A stretch of 7,243 nucleotides of DNA. Origin: Gammaproteobacteria bacterium (GTDB lineage Bacteria > Pseudomonadota > Gammaproteobacteria > S012-40). The position numbers and the translations under genes were made by a program. Below, in pieces: positions 1 to 5,964 of the stretch (positions within the stretch are counted from its first letter, which is position 1; the number at the start of each line of letters is the position of its first letter). The stretch lies in assembly GCA_015491615.1 (NCBI GenBank), contig WFVN01000041.1, positions 1 through 7,243 of the forward strand. The letters run 5' to 3'. Under the pieces are notes generated by a model that saw only the letters and a list, made by a program, of their open reading frames with translations, did not search any database and was not told the DNA's origin.

Positions 1-578
1 GGGCGGGGGCGACAACCGGCGCCGCTGCCGCCGGCAGGGCGCAGGCCGGGGGCGGGACGCCAGCCGGCCTCGGTACGACGCGCTCCCTTGGGCCAGGGGG
101 GGCCCAGCCGCGGGGCGTCGAAGTAGGCCCGGTCGCCGGCGCCGTCGAGGAGGGCGACGGCGTCCACGGCGCGCGCGCTCAGGGGGTCGTCCGCCGCCAG
201 GGCCTCGGCGGGGATCAGGGCGAGGGTGAGGCTGGAGTTCTCCAGGGTGTTCTTGCCGATGGCCTGGTCGGGGGCGGCGCCGAAGCGCCGTTCCAGACCC
301 TCGCAGGGGCCGAGGAGGAAGCGCCCGTCGGCTTGGATGCGGTGGTATGGGCGGAACCGAAAGTACCAGTCGATGCGTCCCTGGCCGCGCCCCGCGTCCC
401 CCTCCACCGCCACTAGGGCGAGGCCCTCCAGGGGGGTGCCGGGAGGGCCCTCGATGAGGATGAACTCGGCGTCGTCACGACCGGGCGGGTCGGCGAGTAC
501 CGCTTCCAGGCGCACCTGGGCAGAAACGGCGGTGGCGAGGCACAAACAGACGAAGACGAGTAGGTGGGCCGGCACCAT
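1..578 (-). CDS. Secreted lamin-tail-like domain protein, partial (C-terminus beyond the window)
   Basis: The frame is open from an ATG at 578-576 to the window edge, giving 192 codons with no stop. The start is supported by AAAAGGA about 6 nt upstream. Residues 1-20 form a typical Sec signal peptide: a hydrophobic core (LLVFVCLCL) ending in AVSA before Gln21, so the protein is probably exported. The mature part begins with a beta-strand-rich segment (VRLEAVLADPPG, then EFILIEGPPGTPLEGLALV, then VEGD and DGRFLLG). It continues with a LENSSLTLALI strand, DAVALLDG, and a YFDAPRLGPPWPKGARR stretch. This order resembles lamin-tail-domain (LTD) or LTD-like extracellular proteins, in which the domain often precedes a nuclease or phosphatase domain or an anchoring tail. 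The part that would reveal a catalytic domain is missing here. The LTD assignment rests on remembered pattern, not a search, and no function can be given beyond secretion. The gene lies 87 bp downstream of the copper-ATPase operon on the same strand and may have its own promoter. Confidence 0.72.
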   Translation of the reverse strand, partial: MVPAHLLVFVCLCLATAVSAQVRLEAVLADPPGRDDAEFILIEGPPGTPLEGLALVAVEGDAGRGQGRIDWYFRFRPYHRIQADGRFLLGPCEGLERRFGAAPDQAIGKNTLENSSLTLALIPAEALAADDPLSARAVDAVALLDGAGDRAYFDAPRLGPPWPKGARRTEAGWRPAPGLRPAGGSGAGCRPR

Positions 579-645
579 GAAAGTCCTTTTCGACGGTGGT
601 TGAGCGCAGTGTAAACCGGGGCGGGCTCCCTCGCTCGCGCTGTGG

Positions 646-651
646 ATTTTA
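646..651 (-). promoter_or_regulatory. Possible -10 element for the lamin-tail-like gene
   Basis: In the GC-rich 87 bp gap between the 25-aa peptide gene and the lamin-tail-like gene, the minus strand carries TAAAAT (one mismatch to TATAAT) inside the AT-rich run AAAATCGGTTAAAATCC. No good -35 hexamer lies 16-18 bp upstream, so this is only a candidate. I see no hairpin-plus-T-run terminator in this gap, so transcription could also read through from copA. Confidence 0.25.
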
Positions 652-665
652 ACCGATTTTCGCGC

Positions 666-743
666 TCAGTCTTTGCCGGCGAACCAGAACCACCAGACGA
701 TGAAGGCGATGAGGACCAGGCCCGTCAGATCCACCCAGCTCAT
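666..743 (-). CDS. 25-aa single-helix membrane peptide overlapping the end of copA
   Basis: This is a micro-ORF of 25 codons plus TGA. Its ATG (743-741) overlaps the copA stop in an ATGA arrangement, and a strong Shine-Dalgarno sequence (AAGGAGGGG, plus-strand 749-757) sits 5 nt upstream inside the last copA codons. Both features argue for real, coupled translation. The peptide starts MSWVDLTG, continues with a hydrophobic core (LVLIAFIVWWFWF, residues 9-21) and ends AGKD, so it is one transmembrane helix rich in Trp/Phe with a tiny charged tail. It has no Cys, Met (beyond Met1) or His to bind copper. One possibility is a small regulatory or stabilising subunit of the ATPase, as KdpF and CydX are for their complexes. 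Another, from memory and unverified, is the N-terminal anchor of a membrane-bound cupredoxin-like protein, of the kind sometimes encoded beside CopA, that has lost its soluble domain. The DNA downstream encodes no cupredoxin remnant that I can see. Function unknown. Confidence 0.66.
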   Translation of the reverse strand: MSWVDLTGLVLIAFIVWWFWFAGKD

Positions 744-2980
744 GGACGCCCCTCCTTCGCCGGCCGGAAACGGCGCAAGCGGTTGGCGTTGGCGACGACG
801 GTGACGGAGGAAAAGGCCATCGCCGCGCCGGCCACCACGGGGTTCAAGAGGAGGCCGGTGAAGGGGTAGAGGACGCCGGCGGCCACGGGGATCCCCAGGG
901 TGTTGTAGATGAAGGCCCAGAACAGGTTTTCCTTGATGTTGCGCACGGTGGCGCGGGAGACGGCGATGGCGTCGGCGACCCCGTGCAGGGAGCCGCGCAT
1001 GAGGGTGATGTCGGCGCTCTCCACCGCCACGTCGGTGCCGGTGCCGATGGCGAAACCCACCTCGGCGCGCGCCAGGGCGGGGGCGTCGTTGATGCCGTCG
1101 CCGACCATGCCTACCACTTCTCCGCGTGCCTGGCGTTCGGCCACTACCCGGTCCTTGTCTTCAGGGAGGACTTCGGCAATGACCTCATCCACCCCCACCT
1201 GACGTGCCACCGCCTCGGCGGAGAGGCGCTGGTCGCCGGTGAGCATGACGACGGTGAGTCCTTCGCGGTGCAGGCGGTCGATGGCAGCGCGGGCATCGGC
1301 CTTGATCGGGTCGGCGATCGCCAACAGGGCGAGGACTCGCGCCTCGTCCACCAGCAGGACCACTGTGCGCGCCTCGCGCGCCTGATCCGCCACCATCGCC
1401 GCCCAGGAGCCCAGGTCCACGGATCGGGTGATCCAGTCGGGTTTGCCCAGGCGCAGGCGCCGATCCGCTACCGTCCCTTCCACCCCGTGACCGGCGACGG
1501 CCTGGAAGTCGCTGGCCGGGGGGATCTCCACCCCGCGCTCGCGGGCGGCATTCAACACCGCCTCGGCGAGGGGGTGCTCGGAGCCCCGCTCCAGGGCCGC
1601 AGCGAGGGCCAGGGCCTCACCCTCGTCCAGCCCCTCGGCACAGACCAGATGGACCAGCGCCGGATGCCCTTCGGTAATGGTGCCGGTCTTGTCGAGGATG
1701 ACGGTGGACAGGCGGCTGGCCTGCTGCAGGGCCTCGCCGTTGCGGATGAGAATGCCGTGTTCGGCCGCCTTGCCCACCCCTACCATGAGGGAAATGGGGG
1801 TGGCCAGGCCGAGGGCGCAGGGACAGGCGATGACGAGCACCGTCATGGCGGTGGTGACGGCGTAGCTGAGGCGCGGCTCGGGGCCGAAGTGGTACCAGGC
1901 GAGGAAGGTGACGACGGCGATGATCATCACCGTGGGCACGAACACCGCCGAGATGCGGTCGGCGAGGCGGCCGATGGCGGGCTTGGCCGCCTGCGCCCGG
2001 CGCACCAGGTGGATGATGCGCGCCAGGGCGGTGGCCTCGCCCACGTGAGTGGTGCGCATGAGGAAGGTGCCGGTCTTGTTGATGGTGCCGCCGACGACGG
2101 TGTCGCCCACCCCCTTCTCCACCGGCATGGGCTCGCCGGTGAGCATGGATTCGTCCACCCGCGAACGGCCTTCGATGACCACTCCGTCCACCGGGATGCG
2201 TTCGCCGGGGCGCACCCGTACCATCTCCTCCAGGCCCACCCGGTCCACCGGCACGGTCATTTCGCGGCCTTCGCGGATCACGGTCGCGGTCTTGGGGCGC
2301 AGGTCGAGGAGACGGCGGATAGCCTGGGCGGTGCGGCTGCGAGCGCGGGTCTCCAGGACGCCGCCCAGGTTCACCAGAGCGATGATGAGGACGGCGGCTT
2401 CGAAATAGACGTGGCGTGCCCCCTCGGGAATGAGTTCCGGGATGGCGAGGACGAGGACGGAATAGAACCAAGCGGTGCCGGTACCTAGGCTGATGAGGGT
2501 GTCCATGGTGGCGTTGTGGTTGAGGAACGCCTTCCAGGCGCCGCGGTAGAACTGACCGCCGCTGTATACCAGCACCGCTAGAGCCAGGGCCGCCTGCGAC
2601 CAGCCCACCGCAGGCGTGGCCACCGGATTCGGGATCAGGCCGAAGACCCCTCCCAGGTAAAGAGGTACGCCCACGGCGAGGCCGAAGGCGGTCTGGCGCA
2701 GCAGGCGCCGATAGTGGGCCGCTTCCGCCGCCTCTCGCGTCTCGTCGTCCTCGACCCCGCGCAACAACTGCGCCTCGTAACCGGCGGCGGCCACCGCCTG
2801 CAGCAGGGCCTGGGGGTCCATGGTGCCTTCCACCATCGCCATGTGTTCGGCGAAGTTCACCTCCGCACGGGTGACGCCGGGGACGGCGGCGAGGGCGTCT
2901 TCCACTGTCTTGACGCAACCGGCGCAGCTCATGCCGCCGATGGCCAAGTGCAAGGTCTTGTCTTTCTTGGCTTCGCTCAT
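740..2980 (-). CDS. copA: Cu(+)-exporting P1B-type ATPase
   Basis: Inner-membrane pump that exports Cu(+) (possibly Ag(+)) from the cytoplasm using ATP; 746 aa. Order of parts: one N-terminal HMA metal-binding domain with GMSCAGC (Cys19/Cys22); eight predicted membrane helices, two of them (about 98-114 and 127-142) ahead of the core; actuator-domain TGEP at 281-284; the membrane metal site CPC (386-388); phosphorylation site DKTGT (Asp430); SEHP (His469) in the nucleotide-binding domain; and the hinge GDGINDAP (627-634). In the last two helices YN (692-693) and MxxSS (721-725) complete the P1B-1 signature for monovalent copper, which makes Cu(+) more likely than Zn, Cd or Co. With one HMA domain it is shorter than the roughly 830-aa two-domain E. 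coli CopA. The start at 2980 puts the HMA domain next to the N-terminus and follows GGGAGGAA, though the spacing (about 12 nt) is long. An upstream ATG at 3079 would overlap cobS and add an unrelated 33-residue extension. The gene lies 31 bp after cobS, with no obvious CueR-type dyad in the gap, and its stop overlaps the next start. Confidence 0.95.
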   Translation of the reverse strand: MSEAKKDKTLHLAIGGMSCAGCVKTVEDALAAVPGVTRAEVNFAEHMAMVEGTMDPQALLQAVAAAGYEAQLLRGVEDDETREAAEAAHYRRLLRQTAFGLAVGVPLYLGGVFGLIPNPVATPAVGWSQAALALAVLVYSGGQFYRGAWKAFLNHNATMDTLISLGTGTAWFYSVLVLAIPELIPEGARHVYFEAAVLIIALVNLGGVLETRARSRTAQAIRRLLDLRPKTATVIREGREMTVPVDRVGLEEMVRVRPGERIPVDGVVIEGRSRVDESMLTGEPMPVEKGVGDTVVGGTINKTGTFLMRTTHVGEATALARIIHLVRRAQAAKPAIGRLADRISAVFVPTVMIIAVVTFLAWYHFGPEPRLSYAVTTAMTVLVIACPCALGLATPISLMVGVGKAAEHGILIRNGEALQQASRLSTVILDKTGTITEGHPALVHLVCAEGLDEGEALALAAALERGSEHPLAEAVLNAARERGVEIPPASDFQAVAGHGVEGTVADRRLRLGKPDWITRSVDLGSWAAMVADQAREARTVVLLVDEARVLALLAIADPIKADARAAIDRLHREGLTVVMLTGDQRLSAEAVARQVGVDEVIAEVLPEDKDRVVAERQARGEVVGMVGDGINDAPALARAEVGFAIGTGTDVAVESADITLMRGSLHGVADAIAVSRATVRNIKENLFWAFIYNTLGIPVAAGVLYPFTGLLLNPVVAGAAMAFSSVTVVANANRLRRFRPAKEGRP
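749..757 (-). promoter_or_regulatory. Strong ribosome binding site for the 25-aa peptide
   Basis: The minus strand reads AAGGAGGGG followed by CGTCC and then ATG. This is an almost perfect anti-16S match at good spacing, placed inside the last codons of copA (Ala-Lys-Glu-Gly-Arg-Pro). It is the strongest Shine-Dalgarno in the window and decides the micro-ORF start at 743. Confidence 0.7.
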
Positions 2981-3011
2981 GCGTGTCTGGATTCCTCCCG
3001 CAACCGGTGGT

Positions 3012-3749
3012 TCACATGGCCCAGACCCAGGCCAGGAGGGCGGCCGTCTCCACCACTTCCAGGGTGGCGCCGGCGGCATCGCCGGTGACTCCGCCCAGGC
3101 GCGCGCGCCAGAGGCGGACGCTGGCGGCGAAGGCCAGGGCGGCGACGATGACGGCGGCCAGGCCGGTCAGGCCGCCGAAAGCCACCGTGCCGAGGACGGC
3201 GAGGGCCAGGGCGGCGTGCGCGACCGGACGCGGCAGGTACTCGGCGTAGGCCCGGCCGAGCCCCTTCGGGCGCAGGTACGGCAGGGTCAGGAAGGTGCCC
3301 ACCAGGGCCGCGCGTCCCAACACCGGCACCCACCACAGGGCGGCCCAAGCGCCCGCATCCAGGCAGGCGGCGAGGGCGGCGAACTTGGCGATGAGCACCA
3401 GGGCGACGCCGCTCACCGCCGCCGGGCCGGCGCGCGGGTCCTTCATGAGGGCCAGGCGGGCGGCGGGGTCGCGACCGCCAGCGAGGGCGTCGAGGGTGTC
3501 GGCGAGACCGTCCAAGTGCAGGTTACCGCTGAGTGCCACCCATAGGATCAACACCAAAGCAGCGCCGGCCAGGGGCTGCTCCGGCCCGAGGGCGGCGGCG
3601 AGGGCGAGGACAGCGCCGAGGATCAGGCCGACGGCGGGGAACCAGGGCAGACTGGCCCCCAGCTCGCGCGCCGGGACGTGCCCCAGGGGCGGCACGGGCA
3701 GGCGGGTGAGAAAGGCCAGGGCCAGCCACAGGGGGCGCAGGGCGTTCAC
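3012..3749 (-). CDS. cobS: Adenosylcobinamide-GDP ribazoletransferase (cobalamin synthase)
   Basis: Integral membrane enzyme that joins AdoCbi-GDP (from CobU) to alpha-ribazole phosphate (from CobT), giving adenosylcobalamin 5'-phosphate and GMP. The 245-aa length is normal for the family. The N-terminus (LWLALAFLTRLPVP) is typical. The acidic, metal-binding motif HLDGLADTLDAL (78-89; Asp80, Asp84, Asp87) is followed by LMKDPRAG (101-108), the usual family block. A GGVTGDAAGA block (219-228) precedes the last helix. Several hydrophobic helices (about 38-54, 62-74, 113-129, 178-212, 233-244) fit a polytopic inner-membrane protein. The start is GTG at 3749, whose last two bases are the first two of the cobC stop (GTGA, 4 bp overlap), so translation is probably coupled to cobC. 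The frame stays open upstream to 4001, but that part lies inside cobC and does not resemble CobS. copA follows after 31 bp. Confidence 0.93.
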   Translation of the reverse strand: MNALRPLWLALAFLTRLPVPPLGHVPARELGASLPWFPAVGLILGAVLALAAALGPEQPLAGAALVLILWVALSGNLHLDGLADTLDALAGGRDPAARLALMKDPRAGPAAVSGVALVLIAKFAALAACLDAGAWAALWWVPVLGRAALVGTFLTLPYLRPKGLGRAYAEYLPRPVAHAALALAVLGTVAFGGLTGLAAVIVAALAFAASVRLWRARLGGVTGDAAGATLEVVETAALLAWVWAM

Positions 3750-4342
3750 GGGGCGAGGCCCTCGAAGCGCGCCAGGACGGGCGGCCGGCCGGCCAGGCGC
3801 AGGCGCGCCGCGGGGTCCACGCGCCAGTGCCAGAAGGCGGCGCGGGGCAGATCGAGGACGTGGGCGAGGAGCAGGCGCAGTACCCCGCCGTGGGTGAACA
3901 CCAACAAGGGCGCATCGCACGCGAGCAACCTTTCCCAAGCGGTGGCCACGCGGGCGGCGATGGTGGCCAAGGTCTCGCCGCCGGGGGGCGGGTGCCGCCA
4001 CGGGTCGTCCCAGAAGGCGGCCAGGCGCGCGCCGTCGGTGGCCTGAATTTCCTCGGCGCGTCGGCCCTCCCAGGCGCCGAAGTCCAGCTCCCTGAGGTCC
4101 TCGTCCACCGTCAGGGGCAGGCCGCGCACTCGGGCGAGGGCCTCGGCGGGACGACGGCAGCGGCGCAGGGGGGAGGTGACCACGCCTGCCCAGGGGGGGC
4201 CACCCCAGCGTTCCAGATCAGCCACGGCGGCGGCCACCTGCGCTTCGCCGCGGGGGGTGAGAGGGTCGTCGCGGCGCCCCCGGAAGCAGGCGCCGCCGGC
4301 GGCCTCGCCGTGGCGCAGCAGGTCGATGCGCGGCTCAGACAT
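3746..4342 (-). CDS. cobC: Alpha-ribazole phosphatase, histidine phosphatase family
   Basis: Cytoplasmic phosphatase expected to remove the 5'-phosphate from adenosylcobalamin phosphate or alpha-ribazole phosphate, the last step of nucleotide-loop assembly. It has 198 aa. The phosphoglycerate-mutase-like active site is complete: LLRHGE at 8-13 (Arg10, nucleophile His11), SPLRR at 57-61 (Arg60), LRELDFGAWEG at 83-93 (acid/base Glu85) and FTHGG at 149-153 (His151). The HPPPGGET loop (117-124) is common in CobC/PhpB-like members. The family also includes phosphoglycerate mutases and fructose bisphosphatases, but the position between cobT and cobS makes the B12 role very likely. ATG at 4342 starts inside the last codons of cobT (8 bp overlap), and the stop overlaps the cobS GTG. 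The name follows Salmonella usage; in Pseudomonas denitrificans cobC means a different gene. Confidence 0.9.
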   Translation of the reverse strand: MSEPRIDLLRHGEAAGGACFRGRRDDPLTPRGEAQVAAAVADLERWGGPPWAGVVTSPLRRCRRPAEALARVRGLPLTVDEDLRELDFGAWEGRRAEEIQATDGARLAAFWDDPWRHPPPGGETLATIAARVATAWERLLACDAPLLVFTHGGVLRLLLAHVLDLPRAAFWHWRVDPAARLRLAGRPPVLARFEGLAP

Positions 4343-5387
4343 CGCCCTGGGAGACGCCTGCCTCGCTGAAGGTGGCCATGCCGTTGTGGAGGGCGCAGGC
4401 GAGACGCAGCACCGGTACCGCCGCCAGGGCCCCGCTGCCCTCCCCCAGGCGCATGCCCAGATCCAACAGGGGACGGGCCTCGAGGGCGGAGAGCAGGCGC
4501 CGGTGGGCAGGCTCGGCGGAGGCATGGCCGAACAGGGCCCAGTCGCGCACCTCGGGGCGGGCGCGGCCGAGGACCAGGAGGGCGGCGCTGGCGATGTAGC
4601 CGTCCACGAGGAAGGGCAGGCCCCGCTGGGCGGCACGCAGATAGGCGCCAGCGATGGCGGCGATCTCCAGACCACCCAATTCGCGGAGGATGTCCCAGGG
4701 GGTGTCGATGTGGGCGCGGACGCGGTTGAGGGCCTTTTGCACCACCAGGGCCTTGCGCGCCACCCCGGCGCGGTCGAGGCCGGTGCCAGGGCCGGCGAAG
4801 TCCTGCGGGGCGGCGTCGAAGACGGCGCAGACGATGGCGGTGGCGGCGGTGGTGTTGGCGATGCCCATCTCGCCGGCGACGAACAGATCGCAGCCGGCCT
4901 CCAAGGCCCGGTCCACCGCCTCGCGGCCCACCGCTAGGGCGGCCTCCATCTGCTCGGCGGTCATGGCTGGCTCACGGGCAATGTTGCCACTGCCTGGGGC
5001 GACGCGCCGGTCTTCCACCCCGGGCAGGGGCTCCACCGGCTCGATGGTGCCGACGTTGTAGACGGTGAGGCCGGCGCCCAGCTCGCGGGCGAGGACGCTC
5101 ACCGCCGCGCCGCCGCGGGCGAAGTTGCGCACCATTTCCACCGTCACCGCCTGGGGGAAGGCGGAGACCTCCTCGGCGGCGACCCCGTGATCGGCGGCGA
5201 AGACAGCCACCTGCACCCGCTCCACGCGTGGGTCGTCGCGCCTCTGCATGGCCGCCAGGGTCTCGGCCATCGCTTCCAAATGTCCCAGGGCACCGGGCGG
5301 TTTGGTGAGCTGCCCCTGGCGGGCGCGAGCGCGTTCGCGGGCAGCGGTATCGAGGGAGGCGATGGGCTCTTGCAGCCAATCGGTCAT
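4335..5387 (-). CDS. cobT: Nicotinate-nucleotide--dimethylbenzimidazole phosphoribosyltransferase
   Basis: Transfers the phosphoribosyl group of nicotinate mononucleotide to 5,6-dimethylbenzimidazole (or another base), giving alpha-ribazole phosphate, the lower-ligand nucleotide used by CobS. The 350-aa length is the family norm. Visible family blocks are LTKPPGALGHLE (27-38), AADHGVAAEEVSAFPQAVT (64-82), the GEMGIANTTAATA block (172-184), and LGEGSGA (314-320), where Glu316 aligns with the catalytic base Glu317 of the Salmonella enzyme. The ATG at 5387 overlaps the cobU stop (ATGA) and has AAGGAGA 6 nt upstream, so the start is firm. No base-synthesis gene (bluB or bza) is in the window, so which lower ligand the cell attaches cannot be told from here. 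Confidence 0.96.
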   Translation of the reverse strand: MTDWLQEPIASLDTAARERARARQGQLTKPPGALGHLEAMAETLAAMQRRDDPRVERVQVAVFAADHGVAAEEVSAFPQAVTVEMVRNFARGGAAVSVLARELGAGLTVYNVGTIEPVEPLPGVEDRRVAPGSGNIAREPAMTAEQMEAALAVGREAVDRALEAGCDLFVAGEMGIANTTAATAIVCAVFDAAPQDFAGPGTGLDRAGVARKALVVQKALNRVRAHIDTPWDILRELGGLEIAAIAGAYLRAAQRGLPFLVDGYIASAALLVLGRARPEVRDWALFGHASAEPAHRRLLSALEARPLLDLGMRLGEGSGALAAVPVLRLACALHNGMATFSEAGVSQGDV

Positions 5388-5896
5388 TGCAGATCTCCTT
5401 TCAAAAACAGGGGCAGACCGGCGGCCACCAGGACCACGCGCGCGCAACGGGCGGCGAGGGCCTGATTGAGCCGGCCCAGGTGATCGGCGAAACGGCGGGC
5501 GACGGGGTGGGCGGCGACCCCGCCCAGGCCCACTTCGTCGCTCACCAGGAGCACGGGGCCGGAGGCCGCCTCCAGAGCGGCGGGGAGGGCCTCGACGGCG
5601 GCCTGAAGACGCACGACATCGTCCACGAAACGGGCCAGCCACAACCCCAGGCCGTCCACCAGCAAACAGTGGTCCGCCTCGCGGTGGGCGCGCAGCAGAT
5701 CGGGCAGTTCGTCCCCTGTCGTCACCGTCCGCCAATGCGCCGGCCGGCGCGCCCGGTGACGACGCAGGCGTTCGGCCATCTCCTCATCCATGGCCTCGGC
5801 GGTGGCCACGTAGGTGACGCGGGGATGACGCGCCGCGCGCGCCTCCGCCCATGCGCTCTTGCCCGAAGACACGCCGCCCAGCACCAGTTCGCGCAT
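5384..5896 (-). CDS. cobU: Adenosylcobinamide kinase / adenosylcobinamide-phosphate guanylyltransferase
   Basis: Bifunctional cytoplasmic enzyme that phosphorylates adenosylcobinamide and then transfers GMP from GTP to give AdoCbi-GDP, the activated corrinoid for CobS. It has 170 aa, close to the 180 usual in the family. A P-loop sits at the N-terminus (GGVSSGKS, 7-14). YVATAEAMDEEM (29-40) and the RHRARRP segment (46-52) follow, where His47 is the likely guanylylated histidine (His46 in Salmonella CobU). Next come LLVDGLGLWL (78-87, Walker-B-like), VSDEVGLG (118-125) and a family-typical C-terminus (RRFADHLGRLNQALA, then VAAGLPLFLKG). The start at 5896 lies 5 nt from GGAGG. It is the first gene of the minus-strand operon and is divergent from the ceramidase-like gene. 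Confidence 0.95.
   Translation of the reverse strand: MRELVLGGVSSGKSAWAEARAARHPRVTYVATAEAMDEEMAERLRRHRARRPAHWRTVTTGDELPDLLRAHREADHCLLVDGLGLWLARFVDDVVRLQAAVEALPAALEAASGPVLLVSDEVGLGGVAAHPVARRFADHLGRLNQALAARCARVVLVAAGLPLFLKGDLQ
5394..5400 (-). promoter_or_regulatory. Ribosome binding site of cobT inside the cobU end
   Basis: AAGGAGA on the minus strand, 6 nt before the cobT ATG and within the last codons of cobU (Lys-Gly-Asp). It supports translational coupling through the 4 bp ATGA overlap. Confidence 0.6.
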
Positions 5897-5924
5897 GTGT
5901 GCCTCCGTTCCCGAAAAGCGCGCC

Positions 5925-5953
5925 AGTATACCCCAAGGTGCTGTGCTATCATC
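5925..5953 (-). promoter_or_regulatory. Candidate promoter of the cob-copA operon
   Basis: The minus strand carries TATACT (5930-5925), one mismatch from the TATAAT consensus, and a poor -35-like GATGAT (5953-5948) at 17 bp spacing. Initiation would fall near 5918, giving a leader of about 20 nt that contains only the cobU Shine-Dalgarno (GGAGG at 5906-5902). The weak -35 suggests either an activator or a low-output promoter. No transcription data support it. Confidence 0.4.
5927..5952 (+). promoter_or_regulatory. Candidate promoter elements for the ceramidase-like gene
   Basis: Two -10-like hexamers lie on the plus strand: TATACC (5927-5932), sharing the palindrome GTATAC with the cobU -10, and TATCAT (5947-5952). 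Neither has a convincing -35. Use of the second would put the start of transcription only about 6 nt before the ATG, making a nearly leaderless message; no Shine-Dalgarno is seen before this gene. Confidence 0.25.
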
Positions 5954-5964
5954 GCGACCACCCC

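Noticed and set aside
579..665. Search for a terminator after the copA operon
   Set aside because: No GC-rich hairpin followed by a T-run is visible on the minus strand; the AAAATCGGTTAAAATC stretch is a short imperfect direct repeat, not a stem-loop.
983..2488. 501-codon plus-strand open frame opposite copA
   Set aside because: It lies entirely antisense to CopA, whose motifs are all intact. Its translation is rich in His/Gly/Asp/Ala with no recognisable domain, as expected of an antisense frame in high-GC DNA.
1617..2918. 433-codon minus-strand frame overlapping copA
   Set aside because: A frame-shifted reading of copA, dominated by Arg, Gly, Pro and His; no motif or ribosome binding site supports it.
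2981..3060. CueR/MerR-type copper operator upstream of copA
   Set aside because: I looked for the usual dyad (ACCTTCC...GGAAGGT-like) with a long spacer promoter and found nothing close to it.
2981..3079. Upstream ATG extension of copA
   Set aside because: It would overlap the end of cobS and add 33 residues rich in Pro and Trp before the HMA domain. The ATG at 2980 matches family N-termini and follows a purine-rich site.
3750..4001. Upstream extension of the cobS frame
   Set aside because: The extra 84 codons are Arg/Pro-rich and lie inside cobC. CobS family proteins begin at the LWLALAFLTRLP segment, reached from the GTG at 3749.
5388..5735. Upstream extension of the cobT frame
   Set aside because: Overlaps cobU and reads as Arg/Gly/Pro-rich sequence. 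The ATG at 5387 has a good Shine-Dalgarno and gives the family-standard length.
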